A stretch of 41,923 bases of DNA, from positions 1-41,923 of the IMG/VR virus record IMGVR_UViG_3300025896_000051. The stretch is one strand, 5' to 3'. A model generated the notes under the pieces. The model saw nothing but the letters and a program-made list of their open reading frames with translations. It was not told the DNA's origin and ran no database searches. Position numbers and translations under genes: made by a program. Every line of letters begins with the position of its first letter. Positions within the stretch are counted from its first letter, which is position 1. This DNA is from a virus. Below are positions 21,931 through 29,204 of the stretch, one piece after another.

Positions 21931-22193
21931 GCGCCATGGACCCCGCCCTGCGCCGGCTGCAGCGCCGCCTCGAGCGCTGGGAACTTGAGCACCTGCGCAA
22001 CCACGCTGCCGAGCTGGCCGCCCAGGTCGAAGACCTCCAGCAGCGCCTGGATGCCGCCGAGAGCGCCGCCGACTTCTGGTGGCAGCAGGCGGAGAACCTG
22101 CGCGAGAGCGCCGCCGCCGACGGCCTGCAGCTCGGCCTTACGGTCGACGGGCACGCTCACGTGCTGGCGCCTCGGGAGGGCCAGCATGCATGA
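21927..22193 (+). CDS. Coiled-coil protein, 88 aa
   Basis: ATGA overlap with the gene before. The first 65 residues form a long coiled coil (LRRLQRRLERWELEHLRNHA, AAQVEDLQQRLDAAESAADF), followed by a short beta end (LQLGLTVDGHAHVLA). Unknown function; probably oligomeric. Confidence 0.5.
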   Translation: MSAMDPALRRLQRRLERWELEHLRNHAAELAAQVEDLQQRLDAAESAADFWWQQAENLRESAAADGLQLGLTVDGHAHVLAPREGQHA

Positions 22194-22428
22194 CCTTGAA
22201 CAGCGAGTGAATGAGCTGATGGGCGAACTGGCGCAGAAAGAACTCGAGCGCATGCGGCTGGCCGAAGCCTTACGTTTGATCCTGATCGCCGAAGCCTGCG
22301 TAGATGCGTCTAAGACCAGGCGCGACCTAAACACCGCCGCGAAGCACCGGCAGGTCAACGCAGCGATCGCTGAAAAGTATCGCGCGCTCGAGCGAGGCAG
22401 CCTGCTGCTTCGGAGCATGGGCCTATGA
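22186..22428 (+). CDS. Helical protein, 80 aa
   Basis: GGAGGG lies close before ATG 22186. The chain is helical (DLEQRVNELMGELAQKELER, LAEALRLILIAEACVDASKT). It overlaps both neighbours. Unknown function. Confidence 0.5.
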   Translation: MHDLEQRVNELMGELAQKELERMRLAEALRLILIAEACVDASKTRRDLNTAAKHRQVNAAIAEKYRALERGSLLLRSMGL

Positions 22429-22658
22429 GCCGACTCAGCATCGCGGAGTTTGAGGCCTTGCCCGACGTCACGCCTGCCTGGGGCCGGAAGCGCATCCAGG
22501 TCGACGGCCGGCAGGTCGACGTCCCGACGATGATCGAACCCGGCGCGGCCCTGATGACCACCGAGCGCGACGGCATGTTCATGGATCCCCGCGACGGCTC
22601 CGCCTGGATGGTTGGCTGGGTCGACGGCGTCCGGGTGCGCCGGCGCGCGGGGACCTGA
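22425..22658 (+). CDS. Hypothetical protein, 77 aa
   Basis: ATGA overlap. The protein is compact and beta-rich (KRIQVDGRQVDVPTMIEPG, GMFMDPRDGSAWMVGWVDG). Family unknown. Confidence 0.5.
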   Translation: MSRLSIAEFEALPDVTPAWGRKRIQVDGRQVDVPTMIEPGAALMTTERDGMFMDPRDGSAWMVGWVDGVRVRRRAGT

Positions 22659-22660
22659 GC

Positions 22661-22876
22661 ATGGCCACCAGGATCAAGCCGCCGGCGGTGCTCGAGCAGC
22701 CGCTGACCTTCACGCGGGCCGACCCGGCGGAGCTCGAGCGATTCGACCCGGCAACGAAGATCTGCTCGATGAACTGCGGGCCGCACCGAGACGACCCACG
22801 CACGCCAGCGGAGCGGAAGCTGCTCTGTACGGAGTGCTGGCCTAACGCGGAGCTAACCGGCCGCCGTGGTGGATGA
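22661..22876 (+). CDS. Small Cys-rich protein ending inside attC site 1
   Basis: The protein has 71 residues with Cys at two CxxxC/CxxC-like positions (CSMNCGPH, LCTEC). Its last dozen codons (PNAELTGRRGG) are supplied by the attC1 site. Such PNAELTG endings are a recognisable by-product of attC sequence read in this frame. The ORF was either a cassette gene or was altered when the attC arrived. Confidence 0.55.
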   Translation: MATRIKPPAVLEQPLTFTRADPAELERFDPATKICSMNCGPHRDDPRTPAERKLLCTECWPNAELTGRRGG

Positions 22877-22927
22877 CAGCGAGCGGAGGACCGCCTATAG
22901 GCGGTCCGGTTCAGCGCACTGTTGGGC
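22840..22927 (+). other. Integron attC site 1
   Basis: R'' box GCCTAAC (22840-22846), five-base spacer, L'' GCTAACCGG (22852-22860); then L' CCGGTTCAGC (22906-22915), five-base spacer, R' GTTGGGC (22921-22927). The arms pair when the strand folds, except for one extra base in L' (C at 22912), the asymmetry that lets integron integrases choose the strand. The central part has a perfect 20-bp palindrome (22888-22907). Confidence 0.85.
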
Positions 22928-23255
22928 GGCGGCCACGTAGGAGCAACGACATGGACATGCAGCAACTGAGGCGACGCCACATAGCGGCCACAGCGCGCCG
23001 GCTGGCCCGCGCCAAGGCCGAGCAGGAGTACAGCGAGTACATGCACGCCCAGGCGGCCATGGATGATGACTGGTGGGACGACGATGGCCCCGAGCGAGAC
23101 ACGACGTGCCACGTTTGCGGAGGCAGCGGAGGCGACCCGTGGAACGATGGGATCACGCCCTGCGAGCACTGCGACGGGGAAGGCTACGAGTGGTGGCAGT
23201 GAGCACGACGCCCAACCAGGAGATCACCGGCGCGTAGCGTCCGGTGGATCGGACG
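22922..23255 (+). mobile_element. Integron gene cassette (334 bp)
   Basis: The stretch between the G/TT cut points of the two R' boxes has the standard cassette order: short leader with RBS, one ORF in the same direction, and its own attC seven bases after the stop. No integrase gene is in the window. Confidence 0.8.
22951..23202 (+). CDS. Cassette gene: DnaJ-type zinc-finger protein, 83 aa
   Basis: TAGGAGC precedes ATG 22951. A helical basic N-terminal half (QLRRRHIAATARRLARAKAE) leads through an acidic Trp-rich stretch (DDDWWDDDGPE) to two CxxCxGxG-type elements (CHVCGGSGG and CEHCDGEG). These are half of the four-repeat DnaJ zinc domain, enough for one zinc site. Two-repeat versions occur in many small proteins, as RNA/DNA or chaperone cofactors. 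The function is unknown. Confidence 0.75.
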   Translation: MDMQQLRRRHIAATARRLARAKAEQEYSEYMHAQAAMDDDWWDDDGPERDTTCHVCGGSGGDPWNDGITPCEHCDGEGYEWWQ

Positions 23256-23261
23256 TTAGGC
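23210..23261 (+). other. Integron attC site 2
   Basis: R'' GCCCAAC (23210-23216), five-base spacer, L'' GATCACCGG (23222-23230), ten-base loop region, L' CCGGTGGATC (23241-23250), four-base spacer, R' GTTAGGC (23255-23261). The arms pair with one extra G in L', at the same position in the arm as the extra base of attC1. The site lies between the last plus-strand gene and the convergent lysis genes. Confidence 0.85.
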
Positions 23262-23269
23262 CCGGCCGG

Positions 23270-23776
23270 TCACGGCGCCGGCTTCAGCGCGCGGTACTGC
23301 CGCTCGCAGACGTCGCGGGCCCTGGCGGCACCGTCTGCAAACTCGATAGTTCCCGCTTCAGCCTCGTCCAGCCTTCGGCGCAGGTAGGCTGACAGATCGC
23401 GGGCCTCGGTGGCTCCAGGGCCTCCGCCGCCAGCTCCGGGATCGCCGCCACAGGCACGGGCTTCGAGAGCGGCGAGACGGTCGCGCAGCTCGCCAGCAGC
23501 AGACTGCTGCTCGAGCAGAGCAGCGCGAGCACGCGCCGCGGCTTTCCTGGCTTCATCGATTGCCCCCTTCTTCTCCGCCTCGCGCTGCTGGGTGGCAGCC
23601 TTGGCTTCAGCCGCACTGGCGGCACGCTCGGCGACGGCCGCCGCCTTGGCCGCTTCGAAGTCGGCGCGCACCTGCCGCTCCTGGTGCCGGTGCCAGCCGC
23701 CCCAGGCCAGCACCGCGGCGAGCACCCAGGCCCAGGTCGGAATGCCGCTGGCCAGCGCGAGCGCGGCTCGGATCAC
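23270..23776 (-). CDS. Rz: Rz-like inner-membrane spanin subunit
   Basis: GTG 23776 overlaps the endolysin stop. An N-terminal membrane anchor (about 10-26; TWAWVLAAVLAWGGW) is followed by a long periplasmic coiled coil of Ala/Glu/Arg (about 30-105), a Gly-rich break, and a C-terminal helical part. This is the i-spanin design, 168 residues. It spans the periplasm with Rz1 and fuses inner and outer membranes in the last lysis step. Confidence 0.85.
   Translation of the reverse strand: MIRAALALASGIPTWAWVLAAVLAWGGWHRHQERQVRADFEAAKAAAVAERAASAAEAKAATQQREAEKKGAIDEARKAAARARAALLEQQSAAGELRDRLAALEARACGGDPGAGGGGPGATEARDLSAYLRRRLDEAEAGTIEFADGAARARDVCERQYRALKPAP
23284..23556 (-). CDS. Rz1: Rz1-like outer-membrane lipoprotein, nested in Rz
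   Basis: The frame lies fully inside Rz, as in lambda. From ATG 23556 a basic start (KPGKPRR) and hydrophobic stretch lead to the lipobox LLLASC; Cys near 24 would carry the lipid. The rest contains the Pro-spread sequence expected of Rz1 (SPLSKPVPVAAIPE, EPPRPAICQPTC). At 90 codons it is close to the usual 60-90. Confidence 0.82.
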   Translation of the reverse strand: MKPGKPRRVLALLCSSSSLLLASCATVSPLSKPVPVAAIPELAAEALEPPRPAICQPTCAEGWTRLKRELSSLQTVPPGPATSASGSTAR

Positions 23777-24609
23777 GACCAGCCCTCGGAGCGCTGCTCG
23801 CGGCGCTTCGACAGGATCCACCAGCCCACGGCGATCAGCGCGATGGCCAGCAGGCCGCCAGGCGGGATGCCGACGAAATCGGCCACAGAGCCGACCAGGC
23901 CGCGGATGGCACCCAGCGCACCCTGGACCGGCTCGAGCGCAGCCTTGGCCCCGTCCGCGGCCGCGGTGACCTCCTGCAGCACGGGAGCCATCTGCGTGGC
24001 CGCAGTGACCGCGCCGGCGCCGATGGTGACGGCAGAGCCCTGCGCGATGGGAGAGCGCGCCAGGCTGGACTCGGCCTCCACCGCCTGCGGCATGCGATCG
24101 ACGCCGAGCTCCGGCGTGAGGTACAGCGCTGCCTCGCGCGCGCGCCGCGCGGTCAGCCCGTCTAGGACCTCGCGCTTCCCGGTGCGCGGGTTCTTGGCCT
24201 TGTTCCACAGGGCGAACGCACGCGCCGCCGCCTGCCGGTTGCCGGCGTTGTGCTGCCGGAGCACGGTCGACCGCGCCAGAGCCGCCAGGCCGATGTTGTA
24301 CGCGAGCACGACCAGCGCGCCCAGCTCGTTGGGCGACGGCTCGACCTTGCAGAGGTCGCGCACCGCGCGCACGCGCTCCTGCAGGTCCTCGAGCAGCCAC
24401 GCGTCGGCCTGTTCCTTGGTGCACCGGTCGCCCGGGCGCACGCCGTCGGTCTCGCCCCAGCCGATCGTCCAGACGCCGGCCGGGCACCGGTAGGCAACCG
24501 GCGCGAAGCCGCCGTCCGGGCCCTGCTCGTACTCCGCCAGGAGAGCGACCGCCTCGAGCGGGATCGGCCACTCGAGCGCCGGATCCGGGAGAACGAACGG
24601 CCGCCTCAC
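23773..24609 (-). CDS. Endolysin (GH24 lysozyme/muramidase) with C-terminal TM
   Basis: The protein has 278 residues. The lysozyme domain is N-terminal: Glu about 28 (AEYEQG), Cys 42 and Thr 48 in YRCPAGVWTIGWGET form the E-(D/C)-T triad of the T4/P1 class. CTKEQADAWLLEDL and LVVLAYNIG follow. About 100 further residues and a TM segment (GGLLAIALIAVGWWILSKRR) end the chain, so the enzyme may be held in the inner membrane by its tail rather than by an N-terminal SAR. GTG 24609 overlaps the upstream stop. It degrades peptidoglycan at lysis. Confidence 0.88.
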   Translation of the reverse strand: MRRPFVLPDPALEWPIPLEAVALLAEYEQGPDGGFAPVAYRCPAGVWTIGWGETDGVRPGDRCTKEQADAWLLEDLQERVRAVRDLCKVEPSPNELGALVVLAYNIGLAALARSTVLRQHNAGNRQAAARAFALWNKAKNPRTGKREVLDGLTARRAREAALYLTPELGVDRMPQAVEAESSLARSPIAQGSAVTIGAGAVTAATQMAPVLQEVTAAADGAKAALEPVQGALGAIRGLVGSVADFVGIPPGGLLAIALIAVGWWILSKRREQRSEGWS

Positions 24610-24980
24610 GGCTTGCCCCTGCCGCCGGCGACGTGGCGCAGCGCGCCAGGCGGGACCTGCTGCACTCGAGCGGTGCCGGCCGGCGGCGCGGATCGCCACC
24701 GCTTCACGCTCATGAGCAGGAACACCAGCACGCCGGCGCTGGCGCAAGCCGCCGCCCACTCGGAGTGCTGCGCGAACGAGAGCAGGATCGAGCCGAACAT
24801 GGCCACGGCGAGCACTGCGTGCTGCACGAACACCGCCAGCGAGGTCACGCCGCGCATCATCTTTGCCACGCGGCAACCGAGCATGACGCAGACGAAGCCG
24901 GCGACGGCCACGTTGATCACCACCGGCAGGTGGTAGAGCGCCACGGTCCAGAGCGCCTCGAGCACATCGGTCGCGTTCAT
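24606..24980 (-). CDS. Membrane protein, holin candidate
   Basis: The protein has 124 residues with three likely TM segments (about 12-35, 45-65, 68-90; e.g. LPVVINVAVAGFVCVMLGC and FVQHAVLAVAMFGSILLSF) and a basic, Pro-rich cytoplasmic tail. That topology and its place directly upstream of the endolysin fit a class I holin. Translation is coupled through ATGA on one side and GTGA on the other. Confidence 0.6.
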   Translation of the reverse strand: MNATDVLEALWTVALYHLPVVINVAVAGFVCVMLGCRVAKMMRGVTSLAVFVQHAVLAVAMFGSILLSFAQHSEWAAACASAGVLVFLLMSVKRWRSAPPAGTARVQQVPPGALRHVAGGRGKP

Positions 24981-25372
24981 GGCTTTACTCCTCGCACTGC
25001 GCGCCAGACGTCGAGCAGCATGTCGAAGCCTTGGCGCCACTTGTCTGGGAGCGCAGCGATCGCCAGGGACACCGGCAGCAGCAGGCCGGTGTACGCGAAG
25101 CCCGCGGTGCCGTCCAGCGCCACGGCGAAGGGGACGGTGAAGCCGACCGAGCCGATCAGGCTGACCACCACGTACACAAGGGTGGGCATGCGCGCGTTCT
25201 CGTCGCGCCGGTACAGCCCGATCAGCAGCCCGGCGAACCACCCGAGCAGGATCAGAGCGTAAGCGGCGACGAACTGAGCCGCGATCGGGCCCCAGATGAA
25301 GCCGGCGATCGCCAGGATCGCGGCGAAGGCCGAGACGTCGACGTCGGGAGGTTGAGGCGGAGTGGCAGGCAT
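24977..25372 (-). CDS. Membrane protein, holin or antiholin candidate
   Basis: The protein has 131 residues with about four TM segments (AAILAIAGFIWGPIAAQFVA, LILLGWFAGLLIGLY, LVYVVVSLIGSVGFTVPFA, LLLPVSLAIAAL) and a charged C-terminus. It is coupled to the next membrane gene by ATGA. Two successive membrane genes before the endolysin suggest a holin/antiholin pair; which is which cannot be told. Confidence 0.55.
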   Translation of the reverse strand: MPATPPQPPDVDVSAFAAILAIAGFIWGPIAAQFVAAYALILLGWFAGLLIGLYRRDENARMPTLVYVVVSLIGSVGFTVPFAVALDGTAGFAYTGLLLPVSLAIAALPDKWRQGFDMLLDVWRAVRGVKP

Positions 25373-25495
25373 GGCAGGCCCTCGAGGATCAGTGAGCAGA
25401 GCTCGAGCCTTGCGGCCCGAAGCGTTGCCGGAAGTATCCGCGATGCATGGGCCTTCCGCCTCCTGCAAGGTCTGGCAGTTCCGCTCGAGGCCCGA

Positions 25496-28258
25496 TCATG
25501 CGCCGCCAACCTCGGTTATGACGGTCACAGTTAGGTCGATCGTCGCGGAGTCGAGGACGATACCGGTCGAAATCTCGCGAATCTCGATGAATAGTAATCT
25601 CCGCGCAGTAGATCCAGACGCCGGAGTCGGATAGTCAAGAGCCCATTCAACATCGACGCCGAGTTGAGTCCAAGTGTCAATTGGTCCGGTGAAGGTCTCG
25701 GATGAACCAATTGAATCGGAGGAAACGATCGTAGCGCGCACCTCGAAGAGTGCGGCCTGCGATGACTCGACCTCTCCATAGAGCATCCATTCGTTCGAGT
25801 AGGTAGTCGTTACGCCGAATCTTTCGCTCGTCGTGAGAAGACCGGTAGCGCCGAGTTTGTATCTGGCATAAATGACGTCCGTGCTTGTGCCGCTCGTCGT
25901 TTGACCGAACACAACCCGATCCAAAAGCCTCGGAATCAGAAGGCTTTCTCCGGGCTCCGGGCCTCCTTCGTCGGGCAGGCCGACGGGGTCCTGAATCTCG
26001 CCAGGCCCGGGGAGAAGGTCGTTGTCCGCGGTATGCACGCGCTCATCATCGATCAGGCCGACCAGGGCGAACAGTTGCGCTCCGTCTTCGGTGAGGCCGC
26101 CGTCGCTGATGTTCTGGACCTTGACCAGCTCGCGGCTGCCCTCGAGCGGACCGAGCAGGAACTTGGGCCGCTCGCGCGTGCCATCGTCCATCACCAGCGT
26201 GAAGCCAGGAGAAGACGCCAGCGTGACGTCGTAGGGGGTCGGGCCCGGCGTCACGCGGATCGGGTCGGCCAGAGTTCCGTCGTCCCGCATCAGCGTGATG
26301 TACAGATCACCAGCATCCCAATCCGGGACCTCGGACAGGCCCATCACCAGCGTGCCGGTGTCGAACTCCACGACGTCGCCGCTCTGGGCATAGCCCACCA
26401 GGTCGGGCACCACCGCCACCGGACTCATGTAGGCCGGCAGCATGCCCTGCATTTCGGTCGTCAGCGAGACAGTGCGGTTGCGATACAGCATGCGCGCCGC
26501 CTCGTAGCGCCCCTCGCGCTCCGCGTGCGTGGCGCCCACGATGCCCTCGAGGCGCAGGAGCACCGGGTAGGCCATGTCCGTGAGCTCGACGCCAGGGATC
26601 GGGCACGGGATCTCGGTCCACTCGTTCGTGCGGTGGTCCTGGTACTCCACGATCACGCCGTCGGGCGAGCGGCGTTGCCGGAGCGCCTCGGAGATGGAGA
26701 TGCCGGGCTGACAGTTGCGCGGCGTGAAGGCGGTCACCGGGACGTCCGCGAGCTCGTCGCGCGCGATGCTGATCACGCCGTTGCGCCGGAAGACTCGAGC
26801 GCGGCCCGCTCGAGCGATGAGCTGCGCGGCGTCCCAGCCGCTGATGGTCTGGTCGAAGACGTAGTCGAAGCGGTCCTGCCGAGAGTCCGCCTGCACCGCC
26901 AGGTCGTAGAACGACTGCAGGTCGATCCGCTCGTCGGCCTTGTTCATGCCCCAGGTCGGCGAGGTCAGGAGATCGAGGCACCACCACACCCAATTGCGGG
27001 TGTGCTCTTCGGCGCCCCAGGTCAGGTCCGGATTGAGCGTCCGGCAGTAGGCCTGCACGATCAGCCGCAGGTCACGACTGGCCGACTGCGAGAGCTGGCT
27101 GGTCGCGCGCATCACGACCTCGAAGTGCGCAGTGTCCGGATTCAGCGGCGCCGGCTCGGCGAGATAGGCGCGCAGCCCAATCCAGGCGATCTCGTGCAGC
27201 GCGGAGGGATCGGTGTCCTGCACATCAGTCCGCACCACGCGGACCTCCACGCGAGCAGCAGTCGGGAGCGTGTACTTGTCCGACCAGCGCTGCGGCGTCG
27301 CGGTGAAGGCGGTGCGCGTCTCGTTGGCCAGCGTCTGCCAATTGCCGAGCACCTGCCCGAAGTCGTTAATCTCGCGGTACTCGACGCGCCAGGTGACGGT
27401 CAGCGCGCCGGTCTTGCCCAGGCCGCGCACAGCCGAGACGTCGACGCCGATCGCGGCGCAGGTCCGGCGCGGCGCGCAAGCCGCGTAGCCGCCCACGTAG
27501 CGCCCGGACTCCATCACCTGCGGCGAAGACACCTCCACCGCGCTGGTGACGTTGGCCAGCACCTGCGAAGGGAGCGTGCCCGGCGGCAGGTAGGTCGCGC
27601 GGACGACGTCGGCGAAGCGCGTGATCGGCGTGTTCCCGATCTTGGCCACGACATCGTGGTTCCCCACGCCCACGGCGAACAGCGCGTAGAAGTACTGGTC
27701 GTTGTCGAGGTCCGGATCGGCGTCCGACTCGCCAGCGCGAGGCTGGTACTCGAAGTAGGGCTGCCCGGCGAATGGCGGGTTGATCTCGCGCTGCCCGCAG
27801 ACCTTCCAGATGGGCTGATCGATGCGGGCCTCGTTGCCCTGCAGGCTGGTGGAGAACGCGGTGCCGGTCTGCTGCGGCCGGGCTTGCTGCTCGGGCCCGA
27901 CCGGCGGCAGGAGCGCGTTGATGACCGTCTGCGCAACGATGTTGGCCGCGATGAGAGCAGCGCCCTGCAGGCCGAAGCCATACGGTCCCAGGATCGCGAT
28001 CGCGGCGATCGAGAGAGCGGTGCGCAGCAGGTCGCGGTCCTGCGGGAACTCGTGCCATTCGATGACGTCGCCCGGCTCGGTCAGGCATGCCCACGACTCG
28101 CGCGCCAGCCACTCGCCGTTGACCCGGCACACCAGCAGGCCCTGCGCCTCCGGAGCCAGGCTGGAGATCGGCACGCCGACCGGGACCTCCACCATGTCGA
28201 CCGGGCGCAGCTGCTGCAGCGGCGCAAGCGCGTGTCCGCTGACGGGTTGCACGTTCAT
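25496..28258 (-). CDS. Tail tip / host-specificity protein (lambda J-like)
   Basis: The protein has 920 residues. The N-terminus (about 85-135) has a hydrophobic stretch (LSIAAIAILGPYGFGLQGAA) of the kind found in J-type hub proteins. The central hub blocks include WKVCGQREINPPFAGQP, YFYALFAVGVGNHDVVAKIG, and WVWWCLDLLTSPTWGM. The last 140 residues are coded by DNA of clearly lower GC and probably carry the receptor-binding tip. ATG 28258 overlaps the NlpC gene stop. It assembles the baseplate end of the tail and recognises the host. Confidence 0.85.
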   Translation of the reverse strand: MNVQPVSGHALAPLQQLRPVDMVEVPVGVPISSLAPEAQGLLVCRVNGEWLARESWACLTEPGDVIEWHEFPQDRDLLRTALSIAAIAILGPYGFGLQGAALIAANIVAQTVINALLPPVGPEQQARPQQTGTAFSTSLQGNEARIDQPIWKVCGQREINPPFAGQPYFEYQPRAGESDADPDLDNDQYFYALFAVGVGNHDVVAKIGNTPITRFADVVRATYLPPGTLPSQVLANVTSAVEVSSPQVMESGRYVGGYAACAPRRTCAAIGVDVSAVRGLGKTGALTVTWRVEYREINDFGQVLGNWQTLANETRTAFTATPQRWSDKYTLPTAARVEVRVVRTDVQDTDPSALHEIAWIGLRAYLAEPAPLNPDTAHFEVVMRATSQLSQSASRDLRLIVQAYCRTLNPDLTWGAEEHTRNWVWWCLDLLTSPTWGMNKADERIDLQSFYDLAVQADSRQDRFDYVFDQTISGWDAAQLIARAGRARVFRRNGVISIARDELADVPVTAFTPRNCQPGISISEALRQRRSPDGVIVEYQDHRTNEWTEIPCPIPGVELTDMAYPVLLRLEGIVGATHAEREGRYEAARMLYRNRTVSLTTEMQGMLPAYMSPVAVVPDLVGYAQSGDVVEFDTGTLVMGLSEVPDWDAGDLYITLMRDDGTLADPIRVTPGPTPYDVTLASSPGFTLVMDDGTRERPKFLLGPLEGSRELVKVQNISDGGLTEDGAQLFALVGLIDDERVHTADNDLLPGPGEIQDPVGLPDEGGPEPGESLLIPRLLDRVVFGQTTSGTSTDVIYARYKLGATGLLTTSERFGVTTTYSNEWMLYGEVESSQAALFEVRATIVSSDSIGSSETFTGPIDTWTQLGVDVEWALDYPTPASGSTARRLLFIEIREISTGIVLDSATIDLTVTVITEVGGA

Positions 28259-28662
28259 GCGCGCCTCCACAGTTCCCAGCTCATGCCCTCAACCGCGTCG
28301 CGCCAGTGGTCGACCACCACGCCCCGGTCCTGCGCCGCGTGGAGCACGCGAAGCCCGCCGTTCAGCCGCACGACCAGTCCACAGTGCAGCTGCACCAGCG
28401 AACGCATGATCACGATGTCGCCGTCGGCCGGCGGCTGGCCAGCGGGAACCGGGCGCATGCTGGCCGCTCGAGCGCACGCCAGGATGGCCCTGGAGTTGAC
28501 CGGCGATGCAGGCGCCGACTCATCGATCGAGACGTCCGCGAAAGCGATCCGGTGCACGTGCAGGAAGACATGCCGCACCAGGCCCCAGCAGGAGAAGACC
28601 TCCGGCCCGCTGGCGCCTCGAGCGTAGCCAGCTCCCACGTAGGCGGCAGCCCAATGCGTCAT
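28255..28662 (-). CDS. NlpC/P60-type tail tip peptidase (lambda K-like)
   Basis: The protein has 135 residues. FSCWGLVRHVF holds the catalytic Cys near 25, and VQLHCGLVV holds the partner His near 93; DGDIVIM lies before it. The fold is the papain-like NlpC/P60 domain used by lambda K and related tail proteins, which may cut cell-wall peptides at injection or help build the tail tip. It lies directly before J. Confidence 0.8.
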   Translation of the reverse strand: MTHWAAAYVGAGYARGASGPEVFSCWGLVRHVFLHVHRIAFADVSIDESAPASPVNSRAILACARAASMRPVPAGQPPADGDIVIMRSLVQLHCGLVVRLNGGLRVLHAAQDRGVVVDHWRDAVEGMSWELWRRA

Positions 28663-29201
28663 CGCGCCAGCCCCGGGTATTCCGAACGACGGAAGGTGAT
28701 CGCCGGGATGGCAAGCGTGCCGTCGTCATCGAAGCTGGCCTGCATCTGCACCTGGGAGCCGACGAAGTCGACGTTTGTGAGCTCGACCTGCAGCGGAGGG
28801 AGCATCGCCGGCGAGCTGAGGTCGTCGCTCGCGTACAGCCGCTCGATCAGAACCCACGGCACGGTCGACCCGCGTGCCGCGTCCAGGAGCGGCTTGAGCA
28901 GGCTGCCGAGGTCGGGCCGCGAGAGCGAGAGCTTCGGCGACTCCGGCTGGTCTCCCTCCTCGGGTCGCGCGACCGCCAGCCGGCAGGCGACGAAAGTCAC
29001 CTCCGTCGCGGGATTCCGATCGGCGGTGTTCTCGATGAACGCGGCCAGATCGGCGTTGTCGTTCACGAAGTAGACCGGCGCCGAGAGAGTCGGATGCCAG
29101 AGCTCGTAGGCGTAGATCATCTGTCGCGTGATCGGCGCGATCGCGGCGGCTTCCTGCAGCGCTTCAGCGAGGGTCACCCCGCGGCGAACGATGTCTGGCA
29201 T
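28659..29201 (-). CDS. DUF1833-type tail protein
   Basis: The protein has 180 residues. The opening PITRQMIYAYELWHPTLSAP and the beta-rich remainder (FVACRLAVARPEE, ITFRRSEYPGL) match the DUF1833 tail family found between tape measure and tail tip genes. It is probably a tip-complex subunit, the position of lambda L/M. It ends in an ATGA-like overlap with the peptidase gene. Confidence 0.75.
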   Translation of the reverse strand: MPDIVRRGVTLAEALQEAAAIAPITRQMIYAYELWHPTLSAPVYFVNDNADLAAFIENTADRNPATEVTFVACRLAVARPEEGDQPESPKLSLSRPDLGSLLKPLLDAARGSTVPWVLIERLYASDDLSSPAMLPPLQVELTNVDFVGSQVQMQASFDDDGTLAIPAITFRRSEYPGLAR

Positions 29202-29204
29202 GGA

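Noticed and set aside
25901-28627. A 908-codon plus-strand open frame opposite the J-like and NlpC genes
   Set aside because: It is an antisense shadow of GC-rich coding DNA: Arg/His/Gly-rich text with no domains, while the minus strand carries clear tail proteins.
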